A DNA stretch of 38,594 nt, taken from positions 1 to 38,594 of the forward strand of contig CAZYIE010000035.1 of assembly GCA_964646755.1 (NCBI GenBank). Direction: 5' to 3'. A program made the position numbers and the translations under genes. The notes under the pieces are model-generated. The model was not told the origin of the DNA, ran no database searches, and saw only the letters and a program-made list of their open reading frames with translations. Positions 23,897 through 32,344 of the stretch are shown here, in pieces. Origin of the DNA: MVRV01 sp964646755. GTDB lineage: Bacteria; Desulfobacterota; Syntrophia; Syntrophales; Smithellaceae. The number at the start of each line of letters is the position of its first letter. Position 1 is the stretch's first letter.

Positions 23897-25096
23897 ATGC
23901 TGGAAAAATCTCTGAAAGGCAGCCGCGGATACTGGATATGGATTTGTTTTTTACTGATTGTCGCCGCGATCGGGTTTCTCTGCTATCTACAGCAACTGGA
24001 TTATGGTTTAGGCGTCACGGGAATGAGCCGGGATGTCTCCTGGGGGCTTTATATCGCCCAGTTCACCTTCCTGGTCGGTGTTGCCGCTTCGGCGGTTATG
24101 CTTGTTCTTCCTTATTATCTTCATGACTACAAAGCCTTCGGAAGAATCACCGTCCTGGGGGAATTCCTGGCCGTGGCCGCCGTCATCATGTGCGTGCTCT
24201 TTATCTTCGTCGATCTCGGGCAGCCCTCGCGGGTCATGAATGTGATCCTTCATCCATCCCCCACCTCGATACTTTTCTGGGATATGATAGTCCTTTCCGG
24301 TTATCTCCTGATCAACATTATTACCGGCTGGGTCATTCTGTCCTGCAATCATCAGGAAGTCCCTCCGCCGGGTTGGGTCAAACCGCTTATCTATCTCTCG
24401 ATCCCCTGGGCAATCAGCATCCATACGGTTACCGCCTTCATTTATGCCGGTCTTCCGGGGAGAAGTTTCTGGCTGACGGCGATTATGGCCCCCCGGTTTC
24501 TGGCTTCCGCCTTTGCCTCCGGTCCCGCACTGTTGATTATCTTCTGTATGATCCTGAAACGTTACGGACACTTTGATGCCGGCGTTAAAGCTATTCAAGC
24601 CCTGTCCAAGATCGTGGCCTATGCTCTCGCGGCCAGTATCTTCTTTGTGTTGATGGAACTGTTTACAGCCTTTTACAGTCAGATTCCGGAACATGGTCAT
24701 CATTTCCAATACCTCTTTGCGGGGCTTGCGGGTCATCATAATCTTGTTCCCTGGATGTGGACTTCCGCAGTGCTCGCCTTTACCGCCCTGTCCATTCTAA
24801 CCATACCCCGGATTCGCCGCAACGATGGATGGCTCGCCGTCGCCTGCGTAGCGGTGTTTGTTTCCCTCTGGATTGAAAAGGGACTGGGCCTGGTTATAAC
24901 CGGCTTCATCCCCTCACCACTGGAAACGATAACCGAATATGTCCCCACCCCAACGGAAATAGCCATTACCCTCGGCATATGGGCAGTCGGGTTTCTTATC
25001 CTGACACTCCTTTACAAAATTTTTGTCAGTGTGCGCATTGTCATTGATGTCGCACCGTATATACCCACTGCCAGCAAAGGGAATAATGAAAAATAA
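23897..25096 (+). CDS. dsrP: DsrP, NrfD-family membrane subunit
   Basis: A 399-aa integral membrane protein of the NrfD/PsrC family with about ten helices. Landmarks are GMSRDVSWGLYIAQFTFLVGVAAS cut at its core SWGLYIAQF (about 48-56), FVDLGQPSRVMNVILHPSPTS near 105, SIPWAISIHTVTAFIYAGLPGR near 168 and ELFTAFYSQIPEH near 255. It exchanges electrons with the quinone pool and anchors DsrO and DsrJ. The residue pattern is that of DsrP, as opposed to the nitrite-reductase NrfD. It follows dsrO by 7 bases with GAGGACATT upstream, and overlaps the next flavoprotein by 11 bases. Confidence 0.93.
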   Translation: MLEKSLKGSRGYWIWICFLLIVAAIGFLCYLQQLDYGLGVTGMSRDVSWGLYIAQFTFLVGVAASAVMLVLPYYLHDYKAFGRITVLGEFLAVAAVIMCVLFIFVDLGQPSRVMNVILHPSPTSILFWDMIVLSGYLLINIITGWVILSCNHQEVPPPGWVKPLIYLSIPWAISIHTVTAFIYAGLPGRSFWLTAIMAPRFLASAFASGPALLIIFCMILKRYGHFDAGVKAIQALSKIVAYALAASIFFVLMELFTAFYSQIPEHGHHFQYLFAGLAGHHNLVPWMWTSAVLAFTALSILTIPRIRRNDGWLAVACVAVFVSLWIEKGLGLVITGFIPSPLETITEYVPTPTEIAITLGIWAVGFLILTLLYKIFVSVRIVIDVAPYIPTASKGNNEK

Positions 25097-26816
25097 CTCC
25101 AAACAAAAGCAGGATTTGATGAACCATCCAAAGCGAATCCTTGTCATCGGGGCATCCGCTTGCGGTGCAAAAGCCGCATCACGCATTAAGCGCCTACGAC
25201 CCGACTATGCGGTTACCATTCTCGACCAGGGGCAGTATATCTCCTATGCCGCCTGCGGTATTCCTTACTATCTTTCCGGAAAAGTCCGCGATCTGGACGA
25301 CCTGCTGAAAACAACATACGGCAGAATCCGCGATCTGCAATATTTCAAAGATCTGAAGGACATCATGATTCACACGAACATCATGGTCCTCCACATCGAC
25401 AGGAAAACCCGTACGGTCGGTGCGAAGAACATGGTCACCGGCGAATCTCTCTTATTCGAATATGATTCCCTGGTATTAGCGGCAGGCGCATCGCCAACAA
25501 TGCCCCCGATTCCGGGATCGAATCTGAAGGGGGTTTACCACTTGACCCGTATGGAAGACGCAGCGGCAATCGCCGGGGAGATAAAGGACCACGAACGCGG
25601 TTTGGCCGTAATTGTCGGTGGGGGATTTATCGGTGTCGAGGCTGCCGAGGCACTGACCCTCAAAAAATGGAACGTGACGATTCTCGAGCGTGAGAGTCAA
25701 CTCTTTCCGGGAATGCTCGACTTTGAAATTTCGGCGATGATTCAGGAGCATTTCTACGAGAACAGGGTGGATTCCGAATTCAACGCCGAAATCCTTTCCT
25801 TCGAAGGAAAGGACGGGAGGATCAATAAAGTCATCACCAAAAAGAATGAATATCGCGCCGATATCGTCATAGTAGCGACCGGTCTCCGGCCCAATACGGC
25901 GATGGCGGAAGAAGCCGGCCTCGAATTGGGGAAGACGCGGGCGCTCAAGGTCAATGCCCATATGCAGACCAGCGATCCGGCCATTTATGCCGGCGGCGAC
26001 ATGGTCGAAAACACCCATATCATCACGGGGAAACCCTGTTACATTCCCCTCGGTTCCACCGCCAACAAACACGGCCGGGTCATTGCCGACAATGTCTGCG
26101 GCACCCATTCCAAGTTTCCCGGCATACAAGGCACTTTCGCGTGCAAGGCTTTTGAATACCATGTGGGTTCTACCGGCATCACGGAGACACAGGCCAAACG
26201 AATGGAACTCCCCTCCTATGCTCTTTGTGTCTCTGGATTCGACAAGGCCCATTATTATCCCGACAGTCAAATCATGGCGTTGAAACTCATATTTGAAAGT
26301 GGTACAAACAAACTTCTGGGGCTTCAGGCCGTGGGAAAAGGCGATGTCACCCGCCGCATTGATGTGGCCGCAACGGCCATGCGTCTCGGCGCAACCATTC
26401 AGGACATCGTTTATCTGGACATGGCCTATGCACCTCCGTTTTCACCGGCTCTGGATGTCTTTGTCACCGCACTCAATGTCGCTGGAAACATGAACGCCGG
26501 TATCCTGAAACCGGTTACGGTTATGGAGGCCAAGAGGCTTCTGGACCATGAAGACGCCGTATTGATGATGGACGTCAGATCGGATTTGGAATTTCGGCGA
26601 GCTCACATCGAGCATCCCAAGGTTATCAATATTCCCCTCGACGAATTGCATCAGAGAATAAGTGAATTGCCGAGGGACAAGAAAATTATTTGTACCTGCC
26701 TGCTCGGATTGAGGGGATTTTCGGCCCAAATAATCCTCGACGCGGCCGGTTTTCCCAAAGTCTGCACCCTCGAAGGAGGCCTGTTCCTCTGGCCATGGAA
26801 AGAGGACATGGTATGA
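25086..26816 (+). CDS. CoA-disulfide/persulfide reductase-like flavoprotein fused to a rhodanese domain
   Basis: A 576-aa protein. Residues about 15-350 form a two-dinucleotide FAD/NAD(P) fold (VIGASACGAKAASR, VIVGGGFIGVEAAE, YAGGDMVE), with the single active-site cysteine C57 in YISYAACGIPYY, as in CoA-disulfide reductases. Residues about 355-470 are the dimerisation domain. Residues about 480-576 are a rhodanese domain with DVRSDLEFRRAHI and the active loop CLLGLRG (cysteine at about 538). This matches the Npsr/CoADR-rhodanese fusion class that reduces persulfides and polysulfide. ATG 25086 with AGGGA upstream is preferred; ATG 25119 is possible. It overlaps dsrP, so it is part of the dsr operon. 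Confidence 0.88.
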   Translation: MKNNSKQKQDLMNHPKRILVIGASACGAKAASRIKRLRPDYAVTILDQGQYISYAACGIPYYLSGKVRDLDDLLKTTYGRIRDLQYFKDLKDIMIHTNIMVLHIDRKTRTVGAKNMVTGESLLFEYDSLVLAAGASPTMPPIPGSNLKGVYHLTRMEDAAAIAGEIKDHERGLAVIVGGGFIGVEAAEALTLKKWNVTILERESQLFPGMLDFEISAMIQEHFYENRVDSEFNAEILSFEGKDGRINKVITKKNEYRADIVIVATGLRPNTAMAEEAGLELGKTRALKVNAHMQTSDPAIYAGGDMVENTHIITGKPCYIPLGSTANKHGRVIADNVCGTHSKFPGIQGTFACKAFEYHVGSTGITETQAKRMELPSYALCVSGFDKAHYYPDSQIMALKLIFESGTNKLLGLQAVGKGDVTRRIDVAATAMRLGATIQDIVYLDMAYAPPFSPALDVFVTALNVAGNMNAGILKPVTVMEAKRLLDHEDAVLMMDVRSDLEFRRAHIEHPKVINIPLDELHQRISELPRDKKIICTCLLGLRGFSAQIILDAAGFPKVCTLEGGLFLWPWKEDMV

Positions 26817-26912
26817 TTTGTTCACAACAGATCGCATCTCGAAAGATATGGTCTGTCGGTAATGTGATAATAGGAGAAGTATTTTTTTGTCTGGAACAGG
26901 AGGAATAATACA

Positions 26913-27755
26913 ATGAAAAAAGTCATTATTGCAGCAGCAGTCGTTATACTTTTCGCCCTCACTGGTTGTTCAACCCTGTTGAAGTCAATGGGATTACATG
27001 CGGATTACTCGGGTCAGAGATTTGACCTCGGCGGCCGCAGGGCTTTGATTATTACCACCAGCCATGGTGTTCTGGGCGACACCGGCAAAAAAACAGGCGT
27101 ATATGCATCGGAGATGACCATCCCCTACTACGAATTTTTAGATGCCAAGATGCAGGTGGACATTGCCAGCATTAAGGGCGGGGAAATTCCCATCGAACCG
27201 ATCTCTCTTAAATGGCCGGTATCTACACCGTCCGATAAAAGGTTTTTGCAGGATTCTGATTTCCGGAAGAAAGTAGAGAATTCTCTAAAAATAGATGATA
27301 TTGATTTTACCCGGTATGATCTTGTATATCTGGCCGGCGGATGGGGTGCTGCTTATGATCTGGGAACTTCTGCGGTCTTGGGAAGCAAAATAGGCGAAGC
27401 ATATTCCAGAAAGGTTATTCTGGGCTCTGTGTGTCATGGTGCGCTGGGCTTCCTTCAGGCCAAGGATGAGAAAGGCAATCCCCTCGTCAAAGGCAGAAAA
27501 ATGACAGCTGTTACCGATAAGCAGGTAAAGGAGCTGGGCATTGAGATAACTCCACAGCATCCGGAAAGAGAGCTGCGTGCGGCTGGAGCGCTTTTTGAGG
27601 CAAAGAGTGCATTCCGGGACATGTTTGCCAACCACGTTGTCATTGACGGCACTATCGTAACCGGGCAGAACCAGAATGCCGGTGCGGAAACCGCCCAGAA
27701 GATGATGGATCTAGTAAATAAGAAGACAAATCCTGCGGAAAAGATACCAAAATGA
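26913..27755 (+). CDS. DJ-1/PfpI (Hsp31-like) family lipoprotein
   Basis: A 280-aa protein with a lipoprotein signal (MKKVIIAAAVVILFALTGCS, lipidated C19). The body is a class I glutamine-amidotransferase-like fold of the DJ-1/Hsp31 type: TGVYASEMTIPY with E67, YLAGGWGAAYDL near 139, and the nucleophile elbow GSVCHGALGF with C174-H175. Cytoplasmic relatives are glyoxalase III, deglycase-like or chaperone proteins; a lipidated envelope form is unusual. AGGAGGAA precedes ATG 26913, 96 bases after the rhodanese flavoprotein, so it may be a separate unit or a late part of the dsr transcript. It overlaps the next gene by four bases. Function unknown. Confidence 0.85.
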   Translation: MKKVIIAAAVVILFALTGCSTLLKSMGLHADYSGQRFDLGGRRALIITTSHGVLGDTGKKTGVYASEMTIPYYEFLDAKMQVDIASIKGGEIPIEPISLKWPVSTPSDKRFLQDSDFRKKVENSLKIDDIDFTRYDLVYLAGGWGAAYDLGTSAVLGSKIGEAYSRKVILGSVCHGALGFLQAKDEKGNPLVKGRKMTAVTDKQVKELGIEITPQHPERELRAAGALFEAKSAFRDMFANHVVIDGTIVTGQNQNAGAETAQKMMDLVNKKTNPAEKIPK

Positions 27756-28774
27756 GAAAAATCACACACATCGTCATATTGTCGGTCATGGTTATGACCT
27801 TTACCGCCTGCCAAAGCATGATGGAGGGTGCTGTTAAAAAAGGATTAAATCGGCAGACGGTGGAGATGCTGAACGATGGCAAACTGCATATTGTCCTGGT
27901 GGGGTCTGGTGGTCCCATGAACAATACTGAACGGGTTTCCACTTGTACCGCTATTATTGCCGCCGGCGAATTTATCTTAGTTGACGTCGGCCCCGGTAGT
28001 GTCCGCAACGCAGACTTCCAGAACCTGCCGCTCGCAGCGCTAAGCGGTGTGTTGCTGACCCATTTCCATTCTGATCATATAGCCGAGTTGGGTGAGGCGA
28101 ATTTACAATCCTGGCTCAACGGCAGACAAAAAAAATTGGAGGTATATGGTCCCGCAGGTGTGGAAAAGGTTGTCCAGGGTTTTACTCAGGCCTATGAGTA
28201 CGATTCTCACTACCGAACCGTACATCACGGTGAGGCCACCCTGCCGTCTACGGCCTCCCGGCCAGTTGTTACAACAATATCATTCAAAAATACGGATAAG
28301 GCAGAACTTGTTTTTGAACGAAACGGTTTAAAGGTGTACGCCTTTTTAGTGGATCATTTCCCGGTAGCTCCGGCACTAGGTTACCGTTTCGAATACAAGG
28401 GAAATGTCGTTGTCCTGACCGGCGATACTAAAAAGATCAATATTTTAACACAGGTTGCTAAAAATGCCGATATTCTCGTGAGCGAAGCCCTTTCTTACAA
28501 AAATACCGCTCTTATCAAAAAAATAGCCTTAGAAAATGACAAACCCCGGATCGCGAAACTAATGGGCGACATACCGGATTATCATATGAGCCCTGTTCAG
28601 GCCGCAGAGATTGCCAGAGATGCAGGCGTTAAAAAGTTGGTTCTTAATCACATCACTCCGCCAGTGACGAACTTCTTTGCCAAACAGGCGTTTATGGACG
28701 GTGTCAGCGCTGTTTACAAAGGTGAGATCATTCTGGGCGAAGACGGAATGACCTTCGCCCTTGATCCCAAGTAG
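27752..28774 (+). CDS. Metallo-beta-lactamase-fold lipoprotein (RNase Z/AtsA-like hydrolase)
   Basis: A 340-aa lipoprotein (MTFTACQS, lipidated C20) with a metallo-beta-lactamase fold. The metal site begins with THFHSDH (H104, H106, D108, H109). Further ligands are likely in VVLTGDTKK (Asp, about 230) and LNHITPP (His near the end). YHMSPVQAAEIARDAGVKKL is like tRNase Z and AtsA-type arylsulfatases of this fold. The substrate is not known; a sulfate-ester hydrolase is one option, since an arylsulfotransferase-family gene is in the same window. Its start overlaps the DJ-1-like lipoprotein gene as ATGA, so the two envelope enzymes are coupled. Confidence 0.85.
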   Translation: MRKITHIVILSVMVMTFTACQSMMEGAVKKGLNRQTVEMLNDGKLHIVLVGSGGPMNNTERVSTCTAIIAAGEFILVDVGPGSVRNADFQNLPLAALSGVLLTHFHSDHIAELGEANLQSWLNGRQKKLEVYGPAGVEKVVQGFTQAYEYDSHYRTVHHGEATLPSTASRPVVTTISFKNTDKAELVFERNGLKVYAFLVDHFPVAPALGYRFEYKGNVVVLTGDTKKINILTQVAKNADILVSEALSYKNTALIKKIALENDKPRIAKLMGDIPDYHMSPVQAAEIARDAGVKKLVLNHITPPVTNFFAKQAFMDGVSAVYKGEIILGEDGMTFALDPK

Positions 28775-28844
28775 TAAGGTACAGGCCGATATTTTTACAG
28801 TTGATAAAATGGTGCTGTCATAAGGTTCCACTTATTTCTGTTGT

Positions 28845-29509
28845 TTACTGATCTTGAAGAACAACAAGCGCATCGACGGCGATCGGTATATCGCCGTGCA
28901 CAATCATCGGGTTGATGTCAATCTCGGCGATCTCCGGCCTNNNNNNNNNNGGCTGACAAGCGTTCCGGCCAGAAGCGTCCTGTTCACTGCCGGTTTACCA
29001 CGAAATTGATCAAGCAGTTTTTTTGCCCTGATCTCATCTAGCATTTCCAGAGCATCATAAATGGAGAGCGGCGCGATGCGGAAGGTGACATCATTGAGAG
29101 CCTCGGTGAAAATGCCGCCCAGGCCAAACATCACACAAGGGCCCAGCTGCGGGTCTCTGATAAAGCCGGCAACAAACTCACGTTCGCCTTTGATCATTTG
29201 CTGAACAAGAATGCCGTCAATTTTGCTTCCGCCCCGCTTTTCAATCGATTGATATGCCTCTTCCAGCGCTTTCTCATCCTTGATATTGAGCTCGACCATG
29301 TCTAGTTCCGTCTTATGGGTCAATGCGCTCGCAGAGCCCTTCAGGACGACCGGATAGCCGATTTCCCGGGCGAATCTTTTGGCTTCATCCAAACTCTTCA
29401 CGATAAACTCCCGGGTCACCGGTATGGAATATTCGGCAAGCACTTTCTTCGAATCGAATTCGCTGAGTGTCTTTTCGCCCCGCCTGATGGCATCTTCAAT
29501 GACTTTCAT
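28845..29509 (-). CDS. Acetate/acyl-CoA ligase (ADP-forming) beta subunit, ATP-grasp; crosses a scaffold gap
   Basis: ATP-grasp subunit of an NDP-forming acyl-CoA synthetase. Before the gap it reads LAEYSIPVTREFIVKS, GYPVVLKGSASALTHKTE, GILVQQMIKGEREF and VMFGLGGIFTEAL, the usual family order. The N run at 28941-28950 shifts the frame; after it the correct frame continues as RPEIAEIDINPMIVHGDIP and ends at a TAA (28845-28847), giving the normal C-terminus. So the gene is intact apart from the join. Its ATG overlaps the alpha-subunit stop (ATGA). Together they make ATP from acyl-CoA, or activate an acid, in the cytoplasm. Confidence 0.88.
28941..28950. other. Assembly gap (10 N) inside the acyl-CoA synthetase beta subunit
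   Basis: The placeholder is not a multiple of three and throws the frame; the coding sense resumes in another frame on the far side. Confidence 0.95.
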
Positions 29510-30915
29510 ATCCCCTCCTGTTCGCGTTGGAATTTCCTCTGGAACTGCGCATACCTGATGAGATGGGCCACAGCCTTGAAGCCGTCCTCGGCATGCTCGA
29601 TAAAATAGGCCCCATGATTCCGATAGTAATTCCGGGCGTAATCACTCACATGGCGGAAAGTAATCGGGATAATTGGTTTTCTGGAAGAAGGAATAAGCGG
29701 CATAAAGGATTCATTAACCTGCGGGGCCCAAGCTGCGGTCTCGCTGGCCGGTGGAAACGATATCGGCATGAGAATGTCGATTTGCTCATCAGCCAGCAGG
29801 AGATTGATGATCTTATCGTTGCTGCTGGCCCACCCGGACCCGGTTAAATCAAGCGGGTTGTCCGGCTGGGCAAAATCGGGAAGCAAACGCTTAAGCTTGT
29901 CCACCGTCTGCGGCGAGAAATCCGGGATTTCGATGGACAAGCGGGAACAGACATCCGCATAGAGGCTGCCAAGCCCCCCGGACATTGTGGAAATCCCCAC
30001 GCGGCCGCCTTGCGGCAGCGGACACCGAGAAAAGATGCCCGCTGTTTCGACAAGCTCCTCTATCGTTTCCACATGGATGATGCCGGCCTGCCGGAAAAAG
30101 CCGTCCATCACCATGGCATTGCCGGCCAGCGCGCCGGTGTGGGAAAGAGCCGCCAGTTTACTTTTCGCGGACCGGCCAACCTTGAGCAGAATGATCGGTA
30201 TTTTCCGTCGGGCTGCGTCCCGGGCGATTTTTTGCATCCTGGGAATTTCTCTAAAGCCCTCCACATAACCGGTGATCACGCTGGTCGTGCCGCTCTCAAG
30301 CATATACTCCATGCAGTCTTCGCTGGTAATCAGTGCTTCGTTGCCGGTGGTGACAAACAGCGAAACGCCGAACCCTTTTTTCATCATCTTGTTGGTAATC
30401 GCCTCACTGGTCGCTCCGCTCTGGCCCACTATGCCAATATTTCCGCAGAGCAGTTCCCCCTCAACCGCAGGCCCGGCAAAGACACTTTTGCCTTCACCGA
30501 TATTCATGAAACCCAGGCAATTAGGTCCGAGAAGTCGGATATCCCTTGCACGGCACAGACTGATGAGTTCTTTCTGAAGTCTCTTTCCTTCTTCGCCCAG
30601 CTCCGCAAAACCGCCGGAAATGAGAAGGATATTATTGATGCCTCTTGAAGCCAGTTCATCCAATGTGGCAATTGCCATAGAACTCTTGACGATGACCACG
30701 GCAAAATCGATTATCCCCTCAGGGAGCTGTGAAATGGACCGGATGGACGGGATTCCGCATACCTCATCCGCACCCGGATTAACCGGGAAGAACCTCCCGC
30801 CATTTCCCTGTTTACGGGCATAATTCACCATATTGGCGAAGAACATATTTTTTGTGGACGCCCCTACAACGGCAATATTCTGTGGCGAAAAAAATCTTTG
30901 CAGACCTTCATTCAT
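29506..30915 (-). CDS. Acetate/acyl-CoA ligase (ADP-forming) alpha subunit
   Basis: A 469-aa CoA-binding subunit of NDP-forming acyl-CoA synthetase. The N-terminal CoA-binding Rossmann domain has IAVVGASTKNMF, PVNPGADEVCG and GINNILLISGGFAELGEEG; the succinyl-CoA-ligase-like domains follow with IRLLGPNCLGF, GIVGQSGATSEAI and the phosphohistidine in AALSHTGALAG (about residue 253). The start is ATG 30915, preceded by AAGGAGG, not the longer frame from 30963. In fermenting and syntrophic bacteria such pairs conserve energy from acyl-CoA. Here the two subunits are separate genes, as in many deltaproteobacteria; elsewhere they are fused. The acid is unknown. Confidence 0.9.
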   Translation of the reverse strand: MNEGLQRFFSPQNIAVVGASTKNMFFANMVNYARKQGNGGRFFPVNPGADEVCGIPSIRSISQLPEGIIDFAVVIVKSSMAIATLDELASRGINNILLISGGFAELGEEGKRLQKELISLCRARDIRLLGPNCLGFMNIGEGKSVFAGPAVEGELLCGNIGIVGQSGATSEAITNKMMKKGFGVSLFVTTGNEALITSEDCMEYMLESGTTSVITGYVEGFREIPRMQKIARDAARRKIPIILLKVGRSAKSKLAALSHTGALAGNAMVMDGFFRQAGIIHVETIEELVETAGIFSRCPLPQGGRVGISTMSGGLGSLYADVCSRLSIEIPDFSPQTVDKLKRLLPDFAQPDNPLDLTGSGWASSNDKIINLLLADEQIDILMPISFPPASETAAWAPQVNESFMPLIPSSRKPIIPITFRHVSDYARNYYRNHGAYFIEHAEDGFKAVAHLIRYAQFQRKFQREQEGI

Positions 30916-30942
30916 AACCGGCCTCCTTCGGGGCTGATTTAT

Positions 30943-30977
30943 GGCTGGAAGCAGGAAAATCAATACTGCTTCCAGCC
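30943..30977. terminator. Hairpin between the secreted-protein gene and the acyl-CoA synthetase operon
   Basis: GGCTGGAAGCAG (30943-30954) pairs perfectly with CTGCTTCCAGCC (30966-30977) around an 11-nt loop. It lies 20 bases after the stop of the minus-strand gene above it and 28 before the next start. No T-tract. Confidence 0.6.
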
Positions 30978-30996
30978 TATGAAAACAAATTAACTA

Positions 30997-31440
30997 TTAT
31001 TGAAACTCCAGCGTTTTAAGTATATTGAACAACTCATCGGTGGTCGTTCCTTCTGCCTCGACTGTGGAGGCATTCAAAGTAATGATTTTGTCTCCCTTAT
31101 AGATCTGTAGAACACTTGATATAACCTCAACCATCGGGTTCATCTTCCATCTAACAATCAGGTTCATGGCCTTTATTCCGCCTTTGAGCTCCAAAGTTCC
31201 CTTTTTCTCAACTTTGTAATTGTCAGATTTAGGTTGATTCTTCTTCATATGGGCCAGATAAGCGGCAACAGCGGCATCACTTCCCAGTTCCGGAGCATCT
31301 GCAGCCTTGTCCAGGATATCCAGGGCAACTACTGGAATCTTATATGGATGCAACCCGACGATCCGGAAAATTTCATCTCCTTGTCTTTTATCAGTCTCCC
31401 AACCTTCGGGGAACTGCATGGTAAATGCAGGCGATTTGTT
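30997..31440 (-). CDS. Small secreted protein, copy B; 5' end lost in scaffold gap
   Basis: About 148 codons remain, beginning NKSPAFTMQFPEGWETDKRQ next to the gap and ending LFNILKTLEFQ. The N-terminal half is nearly the same as copy A at 31548-31748 (HLPEGWETDKREGNEVFRIVG against QFPEGWETDKRQGDEIFRIVG, shown here in pieces only). The family is unknown to me; the fold looks like a small mixed alpha/beta domain (MKAMNLIVRW-like and ITLNASTVEAEG strands), as in proteins described as having a PsbP- or DUF1795-like fold. The signal peptide would lie in the missing part. Function not known. Confidence 0.6.
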   Translation of the reverse strand, partial: NKSPAFTMQFPEGWETDKRQGDEIFRIVGLHPYKIPVVALDILDKAADAPELGSDAAVAAYLAHMKKNQPKSDNYKVEKKGTLELKGGIKAMNLIVRWKMNPMVEVISSVLQIYKGDKIITLNASTVEAEGTTTDELFNILKTLEFQ

Positions 31441-31441
31441 T

Positions 31442-31451
31442 NNNNNNNNNN
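31442..31451. other. Assembly gap (10 N) between the two secreted-protein copies
   Basis: The gap is followed on the right by about 97 bases of unusually GC-rich sequence (31452-31548) that matches neither copy. Confidence 0.95.
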
Positions 31452-31547
31452 TTCCTGCGGAAGCGGGTGGCGCGGATCTGGCCGGGGCAGCTGGTCGTGC
31501 TGGCCGGGCTGGCCATGGTTGTCGCCGCCGCCACGGCGGTCGGCTTC

Positions 31548-31748
31548 CACCCCGACAATCCGGAAAACTTCATTTCCTTCTCTTTTATCAGTCTCCCAAC
31601 CTTCGGGAAGATGCATGGTGAATGCCGGCGACTTATTTATATATTTGCCGTTTACAAATTCACCTTTTGCCGGATCTATGTCTGCCGCAACTGCCGAATT
31701 AACTATAAAAATCATCAACAACACCAACAAACCTATTATTCTTTTCAT
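31548..31748 (-). pseudogene. Small secreted protein, copy A; N-terminal part only, cut by foreign-looking sequence
   Basis: A signal peptide (MKRIIGLLVLLMIFIVNSAV, cleavage near VAAD) is followed by the mature start shared with copy B (INKSPAFTM, GWETDKREGNEVFRIVG). Homology stops exactly after IVGV at about 31548, where high-GC sequence begins and then the gap. ATG 31748 has AGGAGGT six bases upstream. Either the real gene continues in sequence lost from the assembly, and copies A and B are tandem paralogues or one gene badly joined, or it is a true truncation. I favour misassembly. Confidence 0.6.
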
Positions 31749-31901
31749 TGACTGACCTCCTGATTTAATTTTAACTACCAATTACCAATTGAATTAAATA
31801 TTTTTGAAAACTGTTTTAATATGCATGCGCTGATCACTTGGGGTGAACAACGACGTCAAAATCAATGATTCGCAGCGGGGTCTTTCATTCCCGAATGCTC
31901 G

Positions 31902-32228
31902 TCAGTACTTGGGCAGACTAATGTCTTCTCCTTCCGGCAGTATTATGATATAAGGAGCGATCCGATCGAGATATTCTTTTGTCATCCCCGGAACTTTCAA
32001 AAGATCATTCAAAGTGTCAAAACGCATCTCTTCTTCTATGCTGCATGCTACGATCGCCTTGGCCAGCGGCTCGGTCATCCCCGGCAACCCATATAACTGA
32101 GAAATTGAAGCCCGATTTATGTTCACCTTTTCACTTTCCTTAACTTTTCCCGCTGCAAAAGTAGCCGTCACCCCAAGAACACCGGATAAAAACAACACCA
32201 TTAACATTATCGCTGTTACTTTACGCAT
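31902..32228 (-). CDS. Secreted ComEA-like helix-hairpin-helix protein
   Basis: A 108-aa protein with a signal peptide (about residues 1-25, ending TFAAG) and a ComEA-type double helix-hairpin-helix: VNINRASISQLYGLPGMTEPLAKAIV at its core NINRASISQL (about 37-46), then LLKVPGMTKEYLDRIAPYI (about 78-96). Such small periplasmic proteins bind double-stranded DNA and take part in uptake in competent bacteria; in others the role is unclear. The start is ATG 32228, with AAGGAGGA upstream; TTG at 32231 is also in frame but less likely. No other competence gene is near. It lies between two unrelated envelope genes on the same strand. Confidence 0.8.
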   Translation of the reverse strand: MRKVTAIMLMVLFLSGVLGVTATFAAGKVKESEKVNINRASISQLYGLPGMTEPLAKAIVACSIEEEMRFDTLNDLLKVPGMTKEYLDRIAPYIIILPEGEDISLPKY

Positions 32229-32344
32229 CAAACTTCCTCCTTCTATGAATAATTAATTTTCTACAAAAACTTCATGCAACTATACTTGCCACTGGTAATT
32301 ATTAGACGGCGTTGGTCTGTAAACTTTTCATTTCGCCCTCTCTG

